Positions 57,117-64,000 of a DNA stretch of 64,000 nt are shown here, one piece after another (position 1 is the first letter of the stretch; the number at the start of each line of letters is the position of its first letter). Made by a program: the position numbers and the translations under genes. The notes beneath the pieces are model-generated. The model searched no databases. It was not told the origin of the DNA and saw only the letters and a program-made list of their open reading frames with translations. The DNA is from Clostridium beijerinckii HUN142 (GTDB taxonomy: Bacteria > Bacillota > Clostridia > Clostridiales > Clostridiaceae): NCBI RefSeq assembly GCF_000621745.1, contig NZ_JHXK01000028.1, positions 27,222 to 91,221 of the forward strand, read 5' to 3'.

Positions 57117-58283
57117 TTAATTTTCTTCAGGTTTTATTGTATCAAGATAAGTAAATTTACCATCTTTAACTACCTTTAAAACTGCGTCTTTTACTGCATT
57201 GTTATTTTGGTCTATAGTTATTACTCCTGCTGCACCAGGAAAATTCTTGGTTCTTGCAATTTCGTCTCTAATCTTTATTGGATCTATAGAATTAGCTCTT
57301 TTAACTGCATCTAAAATCACTAAATATGCATCATATGATAAAGCTGAAACTGCTGCTGGTTCCTTATTATATTCTTTTCTATATTCATCAAGAAAAACTT
57401 TTGATTCGTTAGTTATAGGCGTCTCACTTGCAAAAAAAGTAGAAAATACCGTTCCCTCAACATCTTCTTTACCTATGTCTAAAAACTCTGGTGTTTCCCA
57501 AGTATCCCCTCCAATTATTGGAGTAGTTATTCCAAGCTGCCTTGCTTGCTTTATTATCATAGCTCCTTCTGTAAAATTACCTGGAGCAAAAATCACATCT
57601 GGATTACTACTCTTAATATTTGTAAGTTGAGCTGTAAAATCTTGATCCCCTGTATTGTAGTTAGCTTTAGCTATAATTGAATCTTTATCTCCTGTAAGCT
57701 TTACAAATTCATCAGTAAAGAACTTGCAAATTCCAACTGAATAATCACTTGAAACTTCTTGAAGTAAAGCTACTTTTTTAGCTTGCAGTTTATTTGCTGC
57801 GTATTTTGCCATGACAGTTCCTTGAAAAGGATCTATAAAACAAACTCTAAAGTAATAATCATTACCAGCTGTTACAAGAGGATTTGTAGCTGAAGCTGCA
57901 ACTGCTGGGACCTTAGCATCTTGCACAATATCTCCCGCCGCCATAGAGTTTCCACTTCCCCAACTTCCTATGATTGCATTAACGTGCTCCTGTTCTACAA
58001 GATTAGATGCTGCACTAGCTGCTTCAACTTTATCTGATTTATTATCTGCAAAAACTAATTCAACTTTTTTTCCATTAACTGTTGGATAAAGCTTGTTCGC
58101 AAGTTTCACACCTTCTACTTCTAGCTGTCCACCTGCTGCATTAGCACCCGTCATTGGCTCAAACACACCAATTTTTATGACATCGCTATCTATGTTTGCT
58201 TTAGTATCTGATTTTGAGCAACCCGCCAGCGTAAATGTAGTTACCATAGCCACCGCCAAAAGCAAAGAAATTTTTTTCTTCAT
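57117..58283 (-). CDS. livK: Branched-chain amino acid ABC binding lipoprotein, copy 2
   Basis: 388 residues. TLAGC lipobox (C22). The ligand cleft differs from copy 1: GSWGSGNS for GSYGSGFS and AASATNP for GVTCTNP. First gene of livK-livH-livM-livG-livF. ATG 58283 follows GGGGGGG; an upstream in-frame ATG at 58391 would give a 36-residue hydrophobic extension and is rejected. Confidence 0.9.
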   Translation of the reverse strand: MKKKISLLLAVAMVTTFTLAGCSKSDTKANIDSDVIKIGVFEPMTGANAAGGQLEVEGVKLANKLYPTVNGKKVELVFADNKSDKVEAASAASNLVEQEHVNAIIGSWGSGNSMAAGDIVQDAKVPAVAASATNPLVTAGNDYYFRVCFIDPFQGTVMAKYAANKLQAKKVALLQEVSSDYSVGICKFFTDEFVKLTGDKDSIIAKANYNTGDQDFTAQLTNIKSSNPDVIFAPGNFTEGAMIIKQARQLGITTPIIGGDTWETPEFLDIGKEDVEGTVFSTFFASETPITNESKVFLDEYRKEYNKEPAAVSALSYDAYLVILDAVKRANSIDPIKIRDEIARTKNFPGAAGVITIDQNNNAVKDAVLKVVKDGKFTYLDTIKPEEN

Positions 58284-58867
58284 AAAATAAGCCCCCCCTA
58301 GTATTAGTTTTATTTTCTTAAAGTGTACGCTGCAAAAAAAATAATAAATTGACAATAAGATTTCCAAAAAACATAGAAAATAATTAATCAACTATTGTTT
58401 AAATATCACTATTCTTTTTAATATTTCTATTGAAATTGTTTATATAAATTAATACCTAAAGTATAAAATTACTAATTTATTAATTTAATCCGACTATTAT
58501 TAACAAATTATATATTATCCTATATCAGCCTATATGTCAACCCACGAAAGACATTTGTATTTTCTACAAATATAAATATTAGAACGATATTATTAAAAAA
58601 CGTTCGTTATGTAGAAATATTATAATAATTTTTACAAGTTAATTTATAAATTGTTATATATCAGTTATGCATTTCTTAGTCTCTATCTCTTTTAATTAAT
58701 TCTAGAAAGACATTTTCACTTTATCTTTCAGAATATATTAAATTAATTTACATACAATATTTTAACGTTTTTTACCTTTGGCTTATTAAACCTTATTAAA
58801 ACACAAAAAGCTTAATGTTACTAAAATATAACATTAAGCTTTTTTATCTATACAATTTTCTTATAGA
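58284..58867. other. 584-bp gap upstream of the liv operon
   Basis: Contains the liv promoter region (A+T-rich, several possible -10s on the minus strand), a small ATTTGTA/TACAAAT hairpin near 58553-58571, and a terminator (58805-58845). No gene seen. Confidence 0.45.
58805..58845 (-). terminator. Terminator of the TPR gene
   Basis: 16-bp stem (58805-58820 with 58830-58845), A5 and T5 flanks. Confidence 0.9.
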
Positions 58868-59608
58868 CTAAAATCCTGCTGGCTCTGATTTAGCACCAGC
58901 TTCATGCATTTCTTTGATTGCTTCTACATACATGCTTTTATCTTCTACTATCTTAGCAGCCTGCTCATAGCAATATAGTGCTTTATTTAAATCTTCAAGA
59001 TGATAATAACATGCAGCTAATCTATTGATTAAATCAGGATTTTTCCTGTTTATTTTTAGTGCCATTTTATAATATCTTACCGCACTTTTATAGTTCATAC
59101 TATATTTATCTCTCTCATTAAATTCTACTATATTTTCTTTACTTAAATATATATTTCCTATACACTCATAAGTTGCACAGATTAATAATTTATGATCTTC
59201 CTTTTCATTTTTTGAGATGTTCTTTTCGCCTTTTCTAAGGTGATCTAATGCATTTTCTATGTTTCCCAACTCCGCATATGAAAGTCCTATATATATATGA
59301 GTTAATGAATCATCAGAATCTTTACAATATATATCAAATGCCTCAATTGCATCTTCATTTTTTCCCAACTTCCTATATACTAGGCCTTTTATAAAATATG
59401 AATAATAATTTTCTTTATTAAATTCAGCTGCCTTTTCCGTGAAATATAAAGCATTATCTAATTTTCCTTTTTTTAGATCACCCATTGCAAGATCGTTCAA
59501 AACTAGCGATAATTGCTTTTCACTTGTTATAGTTCCGCCTTTAACATTTATCCTATTCTCTTCTAAAAAACTCTTTATTTTGTCTTGTATATTTTGATTA
59601 TCTTCCAT
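58868..59608 (-). CDS. TPR-repeat protein
   Basis: 246 residues, soluble. Five or so tetratricopeptide repeats, with units such as ALYFTEKAAEFNKENYYSYF, AIEAFDIYCKD and ALYCYEQAAKI. Protein-interaction scaffold; partner unknown. ATG 59608 follows GAGG at 6 nt, four codons inside a GTG frame that has no ribosome site. Confidence 0.8.
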   Translation of the reverse strand: MEDNQNIQDKIKSFLEENRINVKGGTITSEKQLSLVLNDLAMGDLKKGKLDNALYFTEKAAEFNKENYYSYFIKGLVYRKLGKNEDAIEAFDIYCKDSDDSLTHIYIGLSYAELGNIENALDHLRKGEKNISKNEKEDHKLLICATYECIGNIYLSKENIVEFNERDKYSMNYKSAVRYYKMALKINRKNPDLINRLAACYYHLEDLNKALYCYEQAAKIVEDKSMYVEAIKEMHEAGAKSEPAGF

Positions 59609-59824
59609 TTTGTTCCTCACTTTTTATCTTTATTTTAATAACAAATGCTAAAAATGTTAATTATTAATTCTAGCATTTTTATTTTCATATATATTTATAT
59701 ATTATTTTTCATTTTATTACAATAAATACTTTATTAAATTTTTAATTTATATACACTTTATAAAAATGTATGTTTATCTTAACATAATTATCAAAATATA
59801 TTAAGTATTTTTAATTCATTGTAA

Positions 59825-60469
59825 CTAAAATCCTCCACTTTCTCCCATAATTATTACTGTTATATCTGTGGTCATAGGCTTTCTTCTCATAATTGAATAT
59901 ACTCTGCATATCCTTGTTTGCGATTTACAATTCATGCATATGCCAGTTTTTGAACAAGGATTCGGCTTCTCAAGTCTCTTATTATTCATAGGTGATGATA
60001 TATTCTCCAATCGCTCAAAAGCTGCTGCTTCATCCTTACATATCTTATCAACGCTTACTACAACTATGACTTTTCTAGGCCCAAAAGTCATAGCCGCTAC
60101 TCTATTCCCCATTCCATCTACATTAATAAGAGTTCCATCTAAAGTTATAGAATTACTACTGCATAAATATAGATCACTAAATATTTCTTCTCTTGCAATA
60201 GATACAGCCTCTTCTTGGCTTGATGCTCTTCCATGATCAAAAACAATACCTCCGACAGCATCCACTTTATCTTGAATCTTCATGTCAGTTATTGTCATTG
60301 AACCACCAAAACCCACCTTAGTACCTTTTTTCACATATTTCATGATGAATTCTATTACCTCATCCTTAGTTGATAAATATATTGCATTAAAATCATTTTT
60401 TATCAAAGCATCTACAACTTTTTTTCCATTTACTTCTTTATACCAATCTCTCACTAACTTTTCTTCCAT
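59825..60469 (-). CDS. LUD-domain protein (DUF162, LutC-like)
   Basis: 214 residues. VGFGGSMTI (52-60), FGPRKVIVVVSVDKI and a C-terminal CSKTGICMNC..TRIC cysteine cluster that could bind iron. LUD proteins take part in lactate oxidation with LutAB, but no such partner is adjacent. ATG follows AGGAG at 7 nt. Confidence 0.82.
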   Translation of the reverse strand: MEEKLVRDWYKEVNGKKVVDALIKNDFNAIYLSTKDEVIEFIMKYVKKGTKVGFGGSMTITDMKIQDKVDAVGGIVFDHGRASSQEEAVSIAREEIFSDLYLCSSNSITLDGTLINVDGMGNRVAAMTFGPRKVIVVVSVDKICKDEAAAFERLENISSPMNNKRLEKPNPCSKTGICMNCKSQTRICRVYSIMRRKPMTTDITVIIMGESGGF

Positions 60470-60517
60470 TACTTCACTCCTAATCCTATATTAATCAAAA
60501 CATTTATATAGAATTCA

Positions 60518-60582
60518 TCCTATATCCTCACCAATATAGGACAAATTTCATATATATTTAACGTTAAATATATATGAAATTT
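60518..60582. repeat. Adjacent inverted repeats with a 40-bp perfect palindrome
   Basis: 60543-60582 is a 40-bp loopless palindrome (half AAATTTCATATATATTTAAC). Next to it, TCCTATAT (60518-60525) pairs with ATATAGGA (60534-60541). Confidence 0.7.
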
Positions 60583-60685
60583 TTCCAGAAATATTAAAAT
60601 AATAAAATAAGACTATTTGTGAAAAAACATTCACTCTTTAATATGCAAATCTTGTAACGATAAAAATTACTGTATAAAGTTACTT

Positions 60686-62082
60686 TTACTTACCTATATA
60701 ACTGCATGTATCTATCTCTGTTTCGTACGAATAGCTTTTCTTTTTAGAATATTCTATATCTATTCTTCTGATGCTAATATAGTATGCACTAATAAGTGGA
60801 ATGCATGCCCCAAGCCATGCTAATGGATTAGCCATAGATACACCTAAAAATCCTAGTGGCTGTGATAGCATAATTGCTGCAAATGTTCTCATCAATAATT
60901 CCATAATTCCAGCTACAGTTGGAATAAAACTTTGTCCTAACCCTTGAAGGGTATATCTATATATAAATAGTAGAGAAAGTAAAAAATAGTTTAATCCATT
61001 TGAAGTTAAATATATTTGAGATAGCCTAATAACTTCTTTTTGATCATATCCAACAAAAATTCCTGTAAGAAAATGGCCAGCAAAAGTATTTATAAGACCT
61101 ACTATAACACTAAATGTTACTGATATAAATACACATTTCTTTACACCTTCTTTGATTCTCTCGATTTTTTCCGCGCCAAAATTTTGAGCTGTATATGTAG
61201 CCATTGTTATACCAAATGACATCATAGGTTGAGTTGCGAGAGTATCTATCTTTTGAGCGGCAGTATATGCTGCCACAGAAGTAGCTCCAAGGCTATTTAA
61301 TGCAAATTGCAATATAATAGCACCAATGGCTATTATGGATGCCTGGAATCCCATCGGTAAAGAAATTTTAATGTGTTCTAAAAAGTTTCTTTCGATAATT
61401 TTAAATCGCTTTTCTTTAATTTAAGTATTGGTAAATTTCTTTTTATGTACCACATACACAATAATGCCGAAACTCCTTGTGCTATAACAGTTGCACAAGC
61501 TGCGCCAGTTACTCCCATTTTGAATATTAATATAAAAGTAAATTCTAATATTATATTTAAAATACACGCCACCACTAAGTATATTAATGGAGTCTTGCTA
61601 TCCCCTAAAGCTCTAATTATGTTTGAAAAAAAATTAAAAAACATCGATGCTATTATTCCAATAAATATTACTACCACAAAATTATACGCATCATCAATAA
61701 TTTCTACAGGTGTATTCATTAATACTAATATAGGCCTAGCTAAAATAGTACTTATAGTCGTAAGAATTATAGTTATTATTATGCTAATGACTACACCCGT
61801 AAAGTAACTTTTCTTAACACCTTCTTTATCATCTGCACCAAACTTTTGTGCAGTAATGATTGAAAGCCCGGATGTTAAGCCTTGAGCAAAACCTAAAATC
61901 AAAAACATTATACTCCCTGTGCATCCTACCGCTGCTAAAGCATTTACTCCTATTGTACGTCCAACAATAAATGTATCTGCTATATTGTAAAATTGTTGAA
62001 ATATATTTCCTATTAATAGAGGAATAGTAAATAGCAATATTAATTTTGCTGGATTCCCTTTTGTTAAATTTCTAGTTATCAT
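60686..62082 (-). pseudogene. MATE-family efflux transporter, frameshifted
   Basis: Two reading frames, 62082-61378 (first half, 234 residues) and 61354-60686 (second half, 222 residues), join into one complete MATE transporter of about 465 residues if one T is added to the run of five at 61380-61384 (minus strand). The bridging frame then reads KETFLEHIKISLPMGF. Twelve segments and MATE motifs are intact in the halves. It is a real 1-nt deletion, a phase-variable tract or a sequencing error. Confidence 0.85.
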
Positions 62083-62429
62083 GATTTAATGTCTCCCCCT
62101 CAAAGATATTAGTAAAACTTAATTTATGTTAGTCAAATATTTAATAAGATAACTTAAAAACACCTTATTTGAATTATAAACTCCATAACTATGTAATTAT
62201 ACGCTTTATATTAATAGAAATATATAAACAAAAAGTACAAAATTCTGCCTTTAATTTGAATAAAATCACAAAAACAGTAAATCTATATATAATTTAAACA
62301 TGTGATTCAATATTTAACTCACCACAAGTGTAATTTAAAATTTTAGAAGATTTACTGTTTATATGATTAACTATATTTCTTTACTATAATTATTATAATC
62401 TTTTCTTAAATTCAAATTTTTACACCAAT
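62083..62429. other. Gap between gpmA and the MATE gene
   Basis: 347 bp with 13-bp arms AAACAGTAAATCT (62272-62284) and AGATTTACTGTTT (62348-62360), loop 63 nt, ending in T5 on the minus strand; probably the gpmA terminator. No gene. Confidence 0.5.
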
Positions 62430-63140
62430 CTATATTATTACTTCTTCCTTATCCGATAGGTAATAATGAGTAATTGGCTTTAACTTTTCATCTAATTCAT
62501 ATACTAAAGGTATTCCCGTTGGAATATTTAAATTAGCTATATTATCGGCTGGAATATCATCTAAATATTTAACTAAAGCTCTCAATGTATTTCCATGAGC
62601 AGATATTATAACTCTTCTACCTGCTTTTAAATCTGTAACTATATTTTTTCTCCATTCTTCTAACACACGTTTTTCAGTATCAGCCAGGTTTTCTGTTAAT
62701 GGTATTTGTTCTTCATTTAAATCCTTGTATTTATATTCATTTCCAGCGTATCTAGTGTCATCTTTAGTCAATTCTGGCGGTTTTACATTTACAAATCTTC
62801 TCCATTTATGAACTTGCTCTTCTCCATATTTTTTAGCAGTTTCTGCTTTATTTAGCCCTTGTAAAGCTCCATAATGTCTCTCGTTTAATCTCCATGATTT
62901 AAAAACAGGAATCCATGTCAAATCCATCTCATATAGTATTATCCATAACGTTCTTATTGCTCTCTTTAGAACTGATGTATATGCTACATCAAATACAAAA
63001 CCATTTTTCTTAAGTATTTTTCCAGCTCTACTTGCTTCCTTTAACCCATTCTCTGACAAATCTATATCAGTCCATCCCGTAAATCTATTTTCTAAATTCC
63101 AAAGACTTTCTCCATGTCTTACTAGTACCAATTTAATCAT
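62430..63140 (-). CDS. gpmA: 2,3-bisphosphoglycerate-dependent phosphoglycerate mutase
   Basis: 236 residues, dPGM family. RHGE with H9 as phosphohistidine acceptor, [19 protein letters not shown] and late [10 protein letters not shown]. Interconverts 3- and 2-phosphoglycerate in glycolysis. Slightly shorter than the usual 248. Next to, and same strand as, the rRNA operon. Confidence 0.94.
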   Translation of the reverse strand: MIKLVLVRHGESLWNLENRFTGWTDIDLSENGLKEASRAGKILKKNGFVFDVAYTSVLKRAIRTLWIILYEMDLTWIPVFKSWRLNERHYGALQGLNKAETAKKYGEEQVHKWRRFVNVKPPELTKDDTRYAGNEYKYKDLNEEQIPLTENLADTEKRVLEEWRKNIVTDLKAGRRVIISAHGNTLRALVKYLDDIPADNIANLNIPTGIPLVYELDEKLKPITHYYLSDKEEVII

Positions 63141-63458
63141 AATCTCACCTTCTAAAGTAATTTATCACAATCACAATTTAATGATAATTAGCAAAATCTT
63201 AAACAGTATTAGCTAATGAAATCTAACTATAAAAAATTGTGTATAGAAATAAATTTCAATATATACGCTTATCTCTATTAATACCAGTATAGTCATGTCA
63301 ATAAATTTAGTTACTCATTTGATAGTAGTTACTTACAAATCTTTAGATCTTAATTTTTATATTAAACGATTCTCTAATTATTGTTTTAAATCAAAAAAAC
63401 TTTATAATAAAAAATATGCTCAGATGATAAAACTTATCATCTGAGCATATTTTTTATT
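63141..63458. other. Gap between gpmA and 5S rRNA
   Basis: 318 bp, A+T-rich. Holds the rRNA terminator (63411-63454) and the presumed gpmA promoter. Confidence 0.5.
63411..63454 (-). terminator. Terminator of the rRNA operon
   Basis: Perfect 20-bp stem (63411-63430 with 63434-63453), 3-nt loop, T-rich on the minus strand; follows 5S rRNA. Confidence 0.9.
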
Positions 63459-63575
63459 ACCTCGCAACGTCCTACTCTGCCACACAGTCTCCCATGCAGT
63501 ACCATCGGCGTTATAGACCTTAACTTTCCTGTTCGGAATGGGAAGGAGTGTTACCTCTATGCCATCATCACGAGA
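63459..63575 (-). rRNA. rrf: 5S rRNA
   Basis: About 117 nt. The minus strand carries TCTCGTGATGATGGC at the 5' end, CCGAACAGGAAAGTTAAG in loop B-C and CCGATGGTACTGC; ends pair to form helix I. Confidence 0.93.
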
Positions 63576-63716
63576 TTAAGTGAGTTCCCAAATCCATGAT
63601 TTGGTCGAACGAACTTATGCAAATCGCTAAAGCGATTTGTATTCCTTTTTGAAAAAACTTTTGTTCTTTCAAAATTGCACACAGTTTCTCTAATGTATTT
63701 ACAACTTGACTATATT
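63576..63716 (-). other. 23S-5S spacer, no tRNA
   Basis: 141 nt with hairpins CCAAATC/GATTTGG (63588-63604) and CAAATCGCT/AGCGATTTG (63620-63639) and a boxA-like TTTTGAAAGAACA; no tRNA gene. Confidence 0.7.

Positions 63717-64000
<284 letters not shown>

Overview
The window reads as chromosome of a low-GC, anaerobic, spore-forming Firmicute of Clostridium sensu stricto. Signs of this are the strongly A+T-rich DNA, an alpha/beta-type small acid-soluble spore protein, a PdaB-like deacetylase, a YtaF-like protein, a monomeric [FeFe] hydrogenase and a T-box leader. The hydrogenase matches C. beijerinckii CbA5H at every diagnostic residue I could place, so a member of the C. beijerinckii group is the best guess (inference). 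Most genes are on the minus strand, co-oriented with the rRNA operon at the right edge.

Layout. 1-5.3 kb: start of an M42-type peptidase, hisC, a TVP38-family membrane protein, a type-2 leuA and ytaF. 5.3-13.2 kb: a MacA/MacB/TolC-like tripartite exporter operon, then a separate two-component operon (response regulator, kinase and a small unknown protein overlapping the kinase). 13.4-17.2 kb: RluF-type pseudouridine synthase, YdcF-like protein, Hsp33, a methyltransferase and a spore SASP. 17.6-23 kb: lysine/diaminopimelate block, with asd-dapA-dapB on the plus strand, then ppnP, and a patA-like aminotransferase divergent from dapH. 23.2-31.5 kb: OB-fold protein, PdaB-like deacetylase, DUF4364 regulator, YncE-like propeller, TSCPD protein, a 659-residue HIRAN-domain protein, folC and a TerC-family protein. 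31.7-35.1 kb: valS with its promoter and a valine T-box. 35.3-46.8 kb: PatB/MalY lyase, VOC protein, YvlD-like protein, MBL hydrolase, phosphoesterase, DUF2974 hydrolase, phosphate transporter with its DUF47 partner, the SLBB-type hydrogenase and a HAD phosphatase. 46.8-52 kb: stand-alone siroheme/4Fe-4S reductase fragment, MFS exporter, MazG-like protein, diguanylate cyclase and zinc-ribbon protein. 52.2-58.3 kb: complete branched-chain amino acid ABC operon livK-livH-livM-livG-livF with a second livK downstream. 58.9-63.1 kb: TPR protein, LUD-domain protein, a frameshifted MATE transporter and gpmA. 63.4-64 kb: rrn terminator, 5S rRNA, spacer without tRNA, and the 3' end of 23S rRNA.

Themes. 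(1) Amino acid supply: hisC, leuA, asd-dapA-dapB, patA, dapH, liv transport and a valS T-box. (2) Envelope and export: a TolC-like protein in an organism expected to lack an outer membrane, in one operon with its adaptor, ATPase and permease, next to a two-component system and behind a pair of 11-bp-spaced TGTTAAA repeats. (3) Energy and redox: the SLBB [FeFe] hydrogenase with residues tied to reversible O2 protection. (4) Small-scale genome structure: two families of roughly 35-45 bp dispersed repeats beside terminators and 5' leaders, several long perfect palindromes, and serine-rich low-complexity inserts in two subunits of the exporter.

No prophage, insertion sequence, CRISPR array or tRNA gene was found.
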